Shown piece after piece: positions 1 through 7,964 of a stretch of 9,461 nucleotides of DNA. Position numbers and translations under genes: made by a program. The notes below the pieces were generated by a model, which was given only the letters and a program-made list of their open reading frames with translations, was not told the origin of the DNA and did not search any database. Each line of letters opens with the position of its first letter. Positions within the stretch are counted from its first letter, which is position 1. Source of the stretch: Geobacter sp. (GTDB lineage Bacteria > Desulfobacterota > Desulfuromonadia > Geobacterales > Geobacteraceae); assembly GCA_003857395.1 (NCBI GenBank), contig RPRC01000226.1:1-9461 (forward strand), given 5' to 3'.

Positions 1-36
1 CCCCTGGCCGGGAGATAATCGGCCAGGGGGTTTTTG
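1..36 (+). terminator. Rho-independent terminator of a gene left of the window
   Basis: A perfect 10-bp stem (CCCCTGGCCG at 1-10 with CGGCCAGGGG at 20-29) closes a 9-nt loop and is followed by a T-rich tract (31-39). No gene inside the window ends here, so it should serve a plus-strand gene upstream. The hairpin may extend further left beyond the window. Confidence 0.88.
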
Positions 37-39
37 TTT

Positions 40-246
40 CATGTGCTATAAATCCAGCGGACTGCTCTCTTCCTTTGCTGTTCTTACAGGCACACGCTGC
101 GTTTAGATCATTGTCCTCTTCAGAATGGAGTGACCCCAGATCTTTTGAATGACGCGAATGTCGTAATTAATCTGGAGGTGGTGTGTGGCGAAGGAATGTC
201 GGGAGGAATGCGACGTGATTCGTAGAGTTATACCATAAAAACGCCT
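40..246. other. Intergenic stretch, no gene assigned
   Basis: No convincing coding region is seen on either strand. The only coding-like signal is a GGAGGTG (174-180) shortly before a GTG at 185, which would open a 17-residue peptide ending at 238; this is too short to support. No tRNA, riboswitch or mobile-element end was recognised. Confidence 0.4.
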
Positions 247-275
247 TTGACTTGACTCATGAATGACGGTATATT
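247..275 (+). promoter_or_regulatory. Sigma70-type promoter
   Basis: TTGACT (247-252) and TATATT (270-275) are separated by exactly 17 bp; each hexamer differs from consensus at one position. Transcription would start near 282 and leave an AT-rich leader of about 195 nt before the ATG at 478. A second, weaker candidate closer to that gene is TTGTCA (372-377), 17 bp, TAAAGT (395-400). Confidence 0.5.
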
Positions 276-477
276 TCGTCTGGCTTTGAAAACCGAAAAA
301 CCCGAAATGGAATGTTTATCACTGAACTCTCAACTACTTTTTTGGCATGTTATGCGGAACCCCAGTTATTATTGTCAATAAGTTACGTTTAAAATAAAGT
401 TGTCATGTATTAATTTGTGGGAATTGGTTAGTTGAGCAGGGGTTCATCAATAACGATTTGGGCTGGAGGATGGATAA

Positions 478-747
478 ATGATAATCAAGCTCAAATATGG
501 CGGTCAGTTTAAGGTTGATGATCTGATTCAATTCATCAAGAATAGTGGCCGAGACTACATCATCCAAGGACAACAGGCATGTGTCCGAGCAAACCATACG
601 AAGCCTAATTCATTGGATTACTGGCTGAGGAATAGAGCAACATCCCCTGACACCAAACAAGCTGATAACGACGTAATAGGCGCTTTGGTAGCATCGGGGC
701 ATTTTCGAGTTGAGAAGAAGCTTCATTGCCCGGACCAAAAAACATAG
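478..747 (+). CDS. Small protein of unknown function, possibly clipped at its C-terminus
   Basis: This 89-residue protein is not recognised. The start is well supported: GGAGG at 465-469 lies 8 nt before the ATG. It is soluble, with no signal peptide or membrane segment. The N-terminal half is rich in Lys, Ile and Gln; the C-terminal half contains VIGALVASGHFRVEKKLHCP, which could form a small helix-strand unit. Translation ends at TAG (745-747), but the same frame continues for seven sense codons reading CKGLKLM to a second TAG at 769-771. The Cys-Pro-Asp ... Cys-Lys-Gly pattern across the stop looks like one continuous tail, so the first TAG may be a recent nonsense mutation removing only a few residues. 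That reading is inference. The broken TPR gene follows after about 50 nt, probably on the same transcript. Confidence 0.6.
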   Translation: MIIKLKYGGQFKVDDLIQFIKNSGRDYIIQGQQACVRANHTKPNSLDYWLRNRATSPDTKQADNDVIGALVASGHFRVEKKLHCPDQKT

Positions 748-796
748 TGCAAGGGATTGAAGCTTATGTAGTGACCTTTTTACTGCGGAGGGTTAA

Positions 797-1272
797 ATGG
801 CTAAATAAAATCTCGGTTTAAGTCAGAAATTAGCTGAAACTGCAGAAATTGTTGCCACGGATGGCCTGACAGATTTTGATGCCGTACAAACAGTCATGTA
901 CCTTAGCCTTCTGGCAAGCGAATGGCAGCAATTCAAGCTGGCTCAGGGAAGCTAAATGAGTCCTTGAGGCTCTTTGCTGAAGCGGAATCACTTGTTGGTG
1001 GCGACATAGATCTTACTGCTGACTATGCTCTTGGCATCATCGGTGCTCAGAACAGGAACAATGCGCTATTAAATGATGCTTTTGCCTGGTTCGCCCGCGT
1101 TCACGAAATGGCTCCCCAAAACACGCTATACCTACAAAACTTTGCCATTACGCTTTTCTATGCAGGCAATTATGCCGAAGCTTGGAAAAAGCTAGCTGAA
1201 GCAACGCCTCGTTGCGCTGAGATTGACCAAAACTTTGTCGCAGAACTTCAAAGCAAGATGCCCCGGCCATGA
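797..1272 (+). pseudogene. Broken TPR-repeat protein gene (early stop plus frameshift)
   Basis: A strong ribosome binding site (GGAGGG, 787-792) precedes ATG at 797, but the fourth codon is TAA (806-808). The same frame then reads on with protein-like sequence (NLGLSQKLAETAEIV, then YLSLLASEWQQFKLAQGS) to TAA at 953-955. From 922 a different frame carries 116 residues that look like helical hairpins of the tetratricopeptide type: LNESLRLFAEAESL near the front, NALLNDAFAWFARVHEMAPQ in the middle and NYAEAWKKLAEATP near the end, finishing at TGA 1270-1272. The 922 ATG has no convincing ribosome binding site. The simplest reading is one TPR gene, starting at 797, broken by a nonsense codon and a shift near 940-953. 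Two separate small genes remain possible. TPR proteins mediate protein-protein contacts; no specific partner can be named. Confidence 0.55.
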
Positions 1273-1399
1273 AGGAAGCGACACCTGACCGACCGCTCTA
1301 GCGGGACTCTTCGCCGGCAATCCGGCTTTGCGCCTCGGCGATGGTCGTCCAAATGAATTCGTTGGAGAAGCAATTCTACCCGCTACAAAAAATATTTTT

Positions 1400-1405
1400 G
1401 GAGGT
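1400..1405 (+). promoter_or_regulatory. Ribosome binding site of the repeat lipoprotein
   Basis: GGAGGT lies 8 nt before ATG 1414, fixing the start and placing the lipobox at the expected distance from the N-terminus. Confidence 0.8.
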
Positions 1406-1413
1406 AAGAACTA

Positions 1414-2787
1414 ATGCGCAAAGTCTTTATTTACCGGGTTTTACTGTTTGTACTTTCAGTAGGTTGTCTGGCTGGATGTAGTGGTTCCGGATCTTCGTCA
1501 GCATTACCGGCAACGCAGGCATGGGAAACACCGGTTTTGATTGAGGCTGATAATACCTACGGCGGGTATTTCCCTCAGATCGCCATGAATGCTTCCGGCG
1601 ATGCAGTGGCCGTGTGGTTGCAGGATGACATCACCAATACCAATAATGTCTGGTCAAACCGCTACACCGCTGCAACTGGACTATGGGGCACTCCGGAACT
1701 GATCGAGACTTATAATACAAACGGAGCTGCGCCGAAGGTGGCAATCGATGCTTCCGGAAACGCAATTGCCGTGTGGAGTCATTATGATGGTACCAGAGAG
1801 AATATCTGGTCAAATCGCTACGACGCCTCAACTGGTCACTGGGGAACAGCGGCACTGATCGAGATTGACGACAGTGGTGATGCATCTAATGCCGAGATTG
1901 CTATGGATGCATCCGGTAATGCCGTGGTCGTGTGGTATAACTTTATCCTCGCCAGGAATATGAGTGATATCTGGTCAAACCGTTACAACGCCTCAACTGG
2001 ATCCTGGGGTCCAGCGGAGTTGATCGAGAATGATGACACCGGACATGCTTATGGTGCCCACGTTGCCATAGATGTTTCCGGCAATGCCGTGGCTGTGTGG
2101 GCTCAAAGCGACGGCACAAGATATAATATCTGCTCAAACCACTACAGCACAACAACAAGTCACTGGGGTACAGCGACGTTGATCGAGACTGACAATAGTG
2201 GGGATGCAACTAATGCCAAGGTTGCTATGGATGCGTCCGGCAATGCCGTGGCTGTGTGGACTCAAAGCGACGGCACAAGAAATAATATCTGGTCAAACCG
2301 CTACACCGGTTCAATGGAATCCTGGGGTACAGCGACGCTGATAGAGGCAGACAATACGGAGAGTGCATATAGCCCCCAGATCGCCATGGATTCGTCCGGC
2401 AATGCCGTTGCCGTATGGCGTCAGGACGACGGTACCAGGGAGAATATCTGGTCAAATCGCTACACTGCCGCAACAGGAATCTGGGGCACAGCGACGTTGA
2501 TAGAAACGGGTACTACGGGTAGTGCTTCTAATCCACAGATCGCCATGGATGCTTCCGGCAATGCCGTGGCCATATGGTTGCGGAATGACGGCATCAGAAA
2601 TAATGTCTGGTCAAACAGTTGCACCGCATCAACAGGACTCTGGGGAACAGCGACGCTGATCGAAACTGATAATTCAGGGTCTGCGAGTAATGCTCATGTT
2701 GCTATGGATGCAACCGGCAAAGCTTTGGCTGTATGGCAACAATATGACGGCACCCTGAATAATATCTGGTCAAATACATTCAAATAG
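1414..2787 (+). CDS. Secreted lipoprotein with eight tandem ~53-residue repeats (probable beta-propeller)
   Basis: This 457-residue protein begins with a type II signal peptide: Arg2-Lys3, a hydrophobic core over residues 4-18, and lipobox LAGC at 19-22, so Cys22 should be lipidated. Asp is absent at +2, fitting outer-membrane delivery. After a Ser/Gly linker come eight repeats starting at Trp codons 1522, 1684, 1840, 2005, 2164, 2323, 2482 and 2641. The unit reads roughly W-G-T-x-x-LIE-x-D, then IAMDASGNAVAVW, then DGTRxNIWSNRY-x-A-TG. Units are 52-55 residues; the last is cut to 48 after SNTFK. Alternating strand-turn patterns with conserved Trp and Gly suggest one propeller blade per unit. 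Similar repeats occur in uncharacterised secreted bacterial proteins (from memory). No catalytic residues are evident; a binding or surface role is inference. It has its own ribosome binding site and terminator, so it is probably monocistronic. Confidence 0.85.
   Translation: MRKVFIYRVLLFVLSVGCLAGCSGSGSSSALPATQAWETPVLIEADNTYGGYFPQIAMNASGDAVAVWLQDDITNTNNVWSNRYTAATGLWGTPELIETYNTNGAAPKVAIDASGNAIAVWSHYDGTRENIWSNRYDASTGHWGTAALIEIDDSGDASNAEIAMDASGNAVVVWYNFILARNMSDIWSNRYNASTGSWGPAELIENDDTGHAYGAHVAIDVSGNAVAVWAQSDGTRYNICSNHYSTTTSHWGTATLIETDNSGDATNAKVAMDASGNAVAVWTQSDGTRNNIWSNRYTGSMESWGTATLIEADNTESAYSPQIAMDSSGNAVAVWRQDDGTRENIWSNRYTAATGIWGTATLIETGTTGSASNPQIAMDASGNAVAIWLRNDGIRNNVWSNSCTASTGLWGTATLIETDNSGSASNAHVAMDATGKALAVWQQYDGTLNNIWSNTFK
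1522..2784 (+). repeat. Eight in-frame tandem repeats within the lipoprotein gene
   Basis: Unit boundaries by Trp codon: 1522-1683 (54 aa), 1684-1839 (52), 1840-2004 (55), 2005-2163 (53), 2164-2322 (53), 2323-2481 (53), 2482-2640 (53), 2641-2784 (48). At DNA level the block around GATGC(A/T)TCCGGCAATGCCGTGGC recurs with few changes in most units, so copies arose by duplication. Units 5-8 share the opening WGTATLIE exactly and look the most recently homogenised. Unit 3 has an odd insert (YNFILARNMS), and unit 4 has Cys in place of the conserved Trp of NIWSN. Confidence 0.9.
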
Positions 2788-2836
2788 CAGGGGATGCAGT
2801 TTGTTTTTGTATATAAAATCGGTATGTGAAGTGCAT

Positions 2837-2868
2837 AAGGGGGAAGCATAGAGCTTCCCCCTTTTTTT
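2837..2868 (+). terminator. Rho-independent terminator of the lipoprotein gene
   Basis: GGGGGAAGC (2839-2847) pairs perfectly with GCTTCCCCC (2853-2861) around a 5-nt loop, followed by seven T (2862-2868). It sits about 50 nt after the lipoprotein stop codon. Confidence 0.93.
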
Positions 2869-2929
2869 AGAACCGGACTTGGTTATTCGCCTTGTCCCGC
2901 ATCAAATGAACGCGCCAGTTTTAGACAGA

Positions 2930-4414
<1,485 letters not shown>

Positions 4415-4822
4415 CTACTGTTCATTTCCCTACAAGCGGCGCTTCCAGCGTGCCGCTGCCCGTCGGCGAGCGGCCCTGACGGTTTGTGCCGGGGTAGAAG
4501 TCGTGACGGAAGCGGGCTATCTCCGGACCCTTTCAAAGTCCGGGGTATGCTACAGCGAAGCTGTGCTGCTGCAAAATCCCAGCTACCGGTATCCGTTTGA
4601 GAAGATCACACTGGAAACCGGGCGTTCCCTGTATCTGGAGCGGCGGCCACAAACACCGGAGCAGGAATTGGCTACTGAAGAAAGGTGTGATCTGGAGGCC
4701 GGACGTCCGCCGGAGAGGTTGGCTCGTTTTGAGCGGATCGAGAGCGGCCTGGCTGAATATTTCTGATTATAAGGCCAATGAGAAGAAAGAGGTCAAACGC
4801 TTGCTTTTTCAGAGGAAATTGT

Positions 4823-4868
4823 GGAAAACCTCCCTGTTGGATAAATATATCCCATGGGGAGGTTTTCC
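4823..4868. other. Long near-perfect hairpin (46 nt)
   Basis: GGAAAACCTCCC (4823-4834) is a perfect 12-bp inverted match to GGGAGGTTTTCC (4857-4868). The inner part continues the stem through two G-U wobbles and one T-A pair, one mismatch, and a further 5-bp stem GGATA/TATCC (4839-4843 and 4848-4852) capped by AATA. The downstream sequence (TGTCTTCTGTTG) is only moderately T-rich. It could end transcription of the fragment stopping at 4766, or be a small palindromic repeat. Confidence 0.6.
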
Positions 4869-5004
4869 TGTCTTCTGTTGCAATGAACGGTCTACCTGCT
4901 ATTATCCATGCAAACGCCAGGTGTTTTAGGATGCCGGAAAGGGGGCAAAATTGCATTTTTTACAGATACTATGGGAGGGAATAGGTGGTCTTGGGAGTGG
5001 CACC

Positions 5005-5217
5005 GTGATCCTGAAAGCGTTATTTATTCTTGTTCTGGGTGCTGCATTCTGGGTGTTTTGCGAACTGGTCAAATACATTGTGAACATTTTTTTGAAACTG
5101 GCAGTGGAGGCATTGCGCCACCTTGCAGTTCTTGTTCGGGGGTGGCCCCCACATGCCGAAGAGGAAAAAGATAGGCAGGAAAAGGTTTGGAGCAGTGACA
5201 AGAAAGGCTTGCGATGA
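5005..5217 (+). CDS. Small membrane protein, unknown function
   Basis: A 70-residue protein starting at GTG 5005, chosen because GGGAG (4993-4997) lies 7 nt upstream. The same frame is open back to a TTG at 4951, which would add 18 residues but has no ribosome binding site. Residues about 2-35 are strongly hydrophobic (LKALFILVLGAAFWVFCELV, then YIVNIFLKLAV), giving one long or two short membrane segments. These are followed by an amphipathic RHLAVLVRGWPP stretch and a highly charged tail (EEEKDRQEK), probably cytoplasmic. The RGWPP turn is distinctive but I do not recognise the family. It ends at TGA 5215-5217. No neighbour suggests a job. Confidence 0.5.
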   Translation: MILKALFILVLGAAFWVFCELVKYIVNIFLKLAVEALRHLAVLVRGWPPHAEEEKDRQEKVWSSDKKGLR

Positions 5218-5337
5218 GGCTTGTTTGCTCTCTGCAAAGCAAGAGCAGTAGGGTGACCCCCAATGCCATTCCATCGCCTTTATGGCTGCAATCCTATCGT
5301 AGAGGGCATGAGAAAAATAGGGTGAAGAAAGAGATCC

Positions 5338-5368
5338 GACCTGCCTGGTTTTCAAAAGCTGGCAGGTC
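5338..5368. other. Hairpin between two small membrane ORFs
   Basis: GACCTGCC (5338-5345) pairs perfectly with GGCAGGTC (5361-5368) around a 15-nt loop. No T-run follows, so it is not a classical terminator. It may be a weak terminator of the 5005-5217 gene or an RNA structure ahead of the 5415 ORF. Confidence 0.35.
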
Positions 5369-5414
5369 TCGTTAAACGAAATCAAAATGGGTTGCCGCCC
5401 TGCGCATCAGCTGG

Positions 5415-5546
5415 ATGATGGCCTTTACCTTGACCACGCTGCTCCTGGGCTTCATTGGTTTGGCCCTGGTTTTTCTCTGCGGTATGAAACAGCTGATAAC
5501 CGTCGTTGCCATTGACGTGATCATCTGTGCCCTTGCGGTGTGGTAG
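5415..5546 (+). CDS. Very small hydrophobic protein or membrane-protein fragment
   Basis: From ATG 5415 this frame encodes 43 residues to TAG 5544-5546, almost all hydrophobic: MMAFTLTTLLLGFIGLALVF, a short CGMKQ turn, then LITVVAIDVIICALAVW. That is the pattern of two closely spaced membrane helices. The frame stays open upstream to a TAA near 5373 and reads WVAALRISW just before the ATG, which also looks like membrane-protein sequence. The real start may therefore be further up, or this may be the remnant of a larger protein. No clear ribosome binding site is seen before 5415. A longer antisense frame here (5651 to 5382) has Gln/Gly/His-rich shadow composition and was not called. Confidence 0.4.
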   Translation: MMAFTLTTLLLGFIGLALVFLCGMKQLITVVAIDVIICALAVW

Positions 5547-5590
5547 CTGATGGCTCATGTAATCTCTTTCAAGTATTCGGTAATGATATC

Positions 5591-5649
5591 CTGCCACTCG
5601 GCAGGGCTTGGCTGCGTAGCCAGATTCTAATGGGCCTGGTAAGCCAGGC
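5591..5649 (+). other. Three short hairpins in tandem (candidate structured RNA)
   Basis: Three compact stem-loops follow one another: CTGCC/GGCAG around ACTC (5591-5604), TGGCT/AGCCA around GCGT (5609-5622), and GCCTGG/CCAGGC around TAAG (5634-5649). All have 4-nt loops. They lie in a stretch without a supported gene and are followed 37 nt later by the strong terminator at 5686-5733. This could be a structured 3' untranslated region or the body of a small RNA; I do not recognise a known class. Confidence 0.3.
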
Positions 5650-5685
5650 ACTACAGTACTTCCTCCTCTCTGACCACTGAGATCC

Positions 5686-5733
5686 CCCGATTTATCATCG
5701 TGTAGAGTAACGATGATGGTCGGGTTTTTTTTT
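5686..5733 (+). terminator. Strong rho-independent terminator
   Basis: CCCGA (5686-5690) pairs with TCGGG (5720-5724). After a one-base bulge, two T-G wobbles and then ATCATCGT (5694-5701) pair with GGACGATGAT-side bases ending in ACGATGAT (5710-5717), around an 8-nt loop. Nine T follow (5725-5733). The T-run is only on the plus strand, so it ends plus-strand transcription from the 5415 ORF or the hairpin-rich segment. Confidence 0.92.
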
Positions 5734-5938
5734 ATTGTTCAGTTGACAGGTGCAGAAAATTACGTATGGCTTGGTGGCGAGCCTGCAAAAAAGTAAAAAG
5801 AGAGTAAATTGCAGCTTTGGAGACCCCGCTTTGACCTTGGTTTTTCAAGATACTGATGACAGTTTTATCATCAGAAAACATGATTCGAAATTCGTTGATA
5901 TTTATCGGTAGCTCCAGCTGTTTAGAGGAAACTACCAA
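5732..5938 (-). CDS. Small unrecognised protein, doubtful
   Basis: An AT-rich minus-strand frame of up to 68 residues (TTG 5938, or ATG 5881 for a 49-residue version) ending at TAA 5732-5734, right at the T-run of the plus-strand terminator. The central part (ININEFRIMFSDDKTVISIL, then GVSKAAIYSLFTFLQARHQA) reads like a small mixed alpha/beta protein, and composition is not that of an obvious shadow frame. However, there is no clear ribosome binding site, no known family, and no minus-strand terminator. It may be a gene fragment or a chance frame. Confidence 0.3.
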   Translation of the reverse strand: MVVSSKQLELPININEFRIMFSDDKTVISILKNQGQSGVSKAAIYSLFTFLQARHQAIRNFLHLSTEQ

Positions 5939-5996
5939 GGCCGTGCAACAGATTAGGTCATTTCTGCATTATTCGGGGGGATGGGCCCGAAATAAT

Positions 5997-6023
5997 TCAA
6001 GTAATGTAACGATGCACCGATAA
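5997..6023 (+). promoter_or_regulatory. Sigma28 (FliA) promoter of the chemoreceptor gene
   Basis: TCAAGTAA (5997-6004), 11 bp, then ACCGATAA (6016-6023). The established FliA consensus is TAAAGTTT-N11-GCCGATAA, so the -10 element matches 7 of 8 and the -35 element 5 of 8 with the exact spacer. Transcription would start near 6030, leaving a leader of about 90 nt before ATG 6119. This ties the receptor to flagellar gene expression. Confidence 0.65.
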
Positions 6024-6118
6024 AGTACTCAGTTGCAAAATTTTACTGTAATTATAACGATTTAAAAATATGGCAAAGATTCAAATCAAAGCAAATACTC
6101 GGAAAAAGGGGGAATACA

Positions 6119-7756
6119 ATGCAGTGGTTTAACAGTCTTAAAATTGGCACGAAACTGGTTACCAGTTTTATCCTCGTATCTTTGATCGCTGGTTTGATCG
6201 GTTTGATCGGCATCATTAAAATGCAACAGATCGATGATGCTGACACAAAGTTATACGCACAGATGACGATACCATTAACTGAAATTGGTCAAGTCTCCAC
6301 AGCGTTTCAGCGTATGCGATCTAATCTCTTGGAAATGTATGTAGCTGAAACACCAGAAAAAGTAAGTGATCAAAAAAAGCGTGTCACTGAAAGAGATGCT
6401 GAAATTATGAATCTCTCGAGATCATATGCTTCGACCCTTTTCACCGATGAGGGAAGGATGAAACATCAAGAGTTTGTGGACAGCTTTAAGAATTTCAATG
6501 GTGTCGGGAAAAAATATCAGGATCTGTTGCTTGCCGGCAAGAAAGACCAGGCACTTGCGCTGTGGAACGGCGAGATGGATGCCGCCCGCAGAGGCGTACA
6601 GAACACACTAGATGAAATGGAAAAATCAAAGATAGGATTTGCCAAGCAAACTGCAGATGACAACACGTCTCTTGCCAAGGCATCATCACTTCTGGTAACT
6701 GGAATAGCAATTTTCGGCGCTATACTTGCGATATTTATTGGCCTCTTCATTACAAGAGGATTGCTTAAAGAGCTTGGCGGCGAACCGCGTTATGTTTCTG
6801 AAATTGCTCAGGCTGTTGCTGCCGGCGATATTTCCATTGCGGTCAATGTGTCAGATAATAGGCAGGGTTCAGTTTTATGGGCCATGAAAGAGATGGTTCA
6901 AAATCTTCGGGACATGATCTCTAAAACTGTCGATATCTCAGCCGGCATCGCCTCAGCCTCTAATCAACTTCAAGCCACATCTCAGCAGATAGCTACTGCG
7001 GCTGAAGAAGTTGCCGCCCAGGCCGGTACAGTGGCAACAGCCAGCGAGGAGATGGCGGCTACGTCTAACGATATTGCTCGAAACTGCACTATGGCGGCAG
7101 ATGCTTCAAATCAGTCCGCAGATTCAGCCAATGCCGGCGCAAAAGTTGTTCAAGAGACAATTACCGGTATGTCAGTAATTGCTGAGCGTGTACGTCAGAC
7201 AGCGACTACCATTGAGGCTTTAGGCGCACGCTCTGAACAGATTGGTGATATCGTAGGAACAATTGAGGACATCGCTGACCAAACCAACCTTCTGGCATTG
7301 AATGCGGCAATTGAAGCTGCTCGTGCTGGGGACCAAGGACGGGGGTTTGCTGTTGTTGCCGACGAAGTACGAGCTTTGGCTGAACGCACCACAAAAGCAA
7401 CCCGAGAGATTGGCGAAATGATCAAAGCTATCCAGAAGGAAACGAAGGATGCCGTAAGCGCCATGGAAGAGGGCGTCAATGAAGTGGAAAAAGGTGCCGT
7501 ATCGTCACAAAAATCTGGTCAGGCTCTTGATGAAATTTTGCAGCGTATTAACGAAGTATCCATGCAGGTAAGCCAAATAGCTACCGCAGCCGAACAGCAG
7601 ACCGCCACTACCAGCGAGGTAACTACGAACGTCCACCAGATCACCGACGTAGTTCATCAAACTGCCAGCGGGGCTGAAGAAACCGCAGCCGCAGCGGCTC
7701 AATTGTCTGGGCAGGCTTTAGATCTGCAAAATCTGGTCTCGAACTTCAAGTTTTGA
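6119..7756 (+). CDS. Methyl-accepting chemotaxis protein
   Basis: This 545-residue receptor is a typical length. AAGGGGGA (6106-6113) sits 5 nt before the ATG. Membrane segments are at about residues 12-33 and 190-213. The roughly 155-residue periplasmic part between them is helical and fits the 4HB_MCP sensor type, with no recognisable PAS or Cache fold. LGGEP (219-223) opens a HAMP-like linker to about residue 265. The cytoplasmic coiled coil contains the near-invariant signalling tip that contacts CheA and CheW (about 382-424, including [20 protein letters not shown] and [17 protein letters not shown]). Glu/Gln pairs on either side (such as SEEMAATSN and [10 protein letters not shown]) are candidate methylation sites for CheR/CheB. 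It ends in LVSNFKF and lacks the NWETF-type C-terminal tether for CheR. The ligand cannot be inferred. A sigma28 promoter lies upstream and a cheW remnant directly downstream. Confidence 0.95.
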   Translation: MQWFNSLKIGTKLVTSFILVSLIAGLIGLIGIIKMQQIDDADTKLYAQMTIPLTEIGQVSTAFQRMRSNLLEMYVAETPEKVSDQKKRVTERDAEIMNLSRSYASTLFTDEGRMKHQEFVDSFKNFNGVGKKYQDLLLAGKKDQALALWNGEMDAARRGVQNTLDEMEKSKIGFAKQTADDNTSLAKASSLLVTGIAIFGAILAIFIGLFITRGLLKELGGEPRYVSEIAQAVAAGDISIAVNVSDNRQGSVLWAMKEMVQNLRDMISKTVDISAGIASASNQLQATSQQIATAAEEVAAQAGTVATASEEMAATSNDIARNCTMAADASNQSADSANAGAKVVQETITGMSVIAERVRQTATTIEALGARSEQIGDIVGTIEDIADQTNLLALNAAIEAARAGDQGRGFAVVADEVRALAERTTKATREIGEMIKAIQKETKDAVSAMEEGVNEVEKGAVSSQKSGQALDEILQRINEVSMQVSQIATAAEQQTATTSEVTTNVHQITDVVHQTASGAEETAAAAAQLSGQALDLQNLVSNFKF

Positions 7757-7784
7757 GAACAGGTAAAGTCTAACGGCGTAAGTC

Positions 7785-7964
7785 ATGGCCAAAGCACTGG
7801 CAGCAAATAGGTCAGAAAAGTAACCGAGAGAACTGTTTCAGCTGGTAAGCTTCAAGGTTGGTAGCGAAGAATACGGCATAGAGGTTCTCAAGGTCAGAGA
7901 AATTATACGAATGATCCCTATTACCAGAGCATGCAGGCGATTGGGTGATTTTACGGTGAGTTAG
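7785..7964 (+). pseudogene. cheW: cheW remnant (in-frame stop and missing C-terminal part)
   Basis: Starting 28 nt after the receptor stop, ATG 7785 opens MAKALAANRSEK followed by TAA (7821-7823). The same frame continues PRELFQLVSFKVGSEEYGIE-VLKVREIIRMIPITR, which is the classic N-terminal part of CheW, the adaptor linking receptors to the CheA kinase. The match then breaks down (ACRRLGDFTVS) and stops at TAG 7962-7964. About 35-40 recognisable CheW residues remain of a family usually about 150-170 residues long; the region that would read roughly P..V.GVINLRG onward is gone. Any peptide made from an internal CTG or GTA codon would be too short to fold as a CheW domain. Its place after a chemoreceptor matches the usual mcp-cheW operon order, so the pair was probably once functional together. 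Confidence 0.85.

Noticed and set aside
185..238. A 17-codon frame behind GGAGGTG
   Set aside because: Too short, GTG start, and competing starts in other frames; no evidence of translation.
331..362. TGGCATGTTATGC as a possible sigma54 promoter
   Set aside because: The GG and GC pairs are 8 nt apart instead of the required 10.
1273..1399. Minus-strand phrase FIWTTIAEAQSRIAGEE ending at a stop, looking like a protein tail, and a small GCCGG/CCGGC hairpin followed by TTT
   Set aside because: Too short to assign to a family and with no upstream coding frame; the hairpin stem is only 5 bp. Possibly a relic, but not supportable.
1631..2473. Three minus-strand open frames of 82-88 codons with related sequences
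   Set aside because: They are antisense shadows of the repeated lipoprotein units, which explains why they resemble each other. They are Arg/His/Ser-rich and lack start signals.
5740..5772. Perfect -35 hexamer TTGACA at 5743-5748
   Set aside because: No acceptable -10 element at 16-18 bp (best is TATGGC at 5765-5770), and it lies within the doubtful minus-strand ORF.
6495..7702. Minus-strand frames opposite the chemoreceptor
   Set aside because: Shadows of a highly biased coding sequence.
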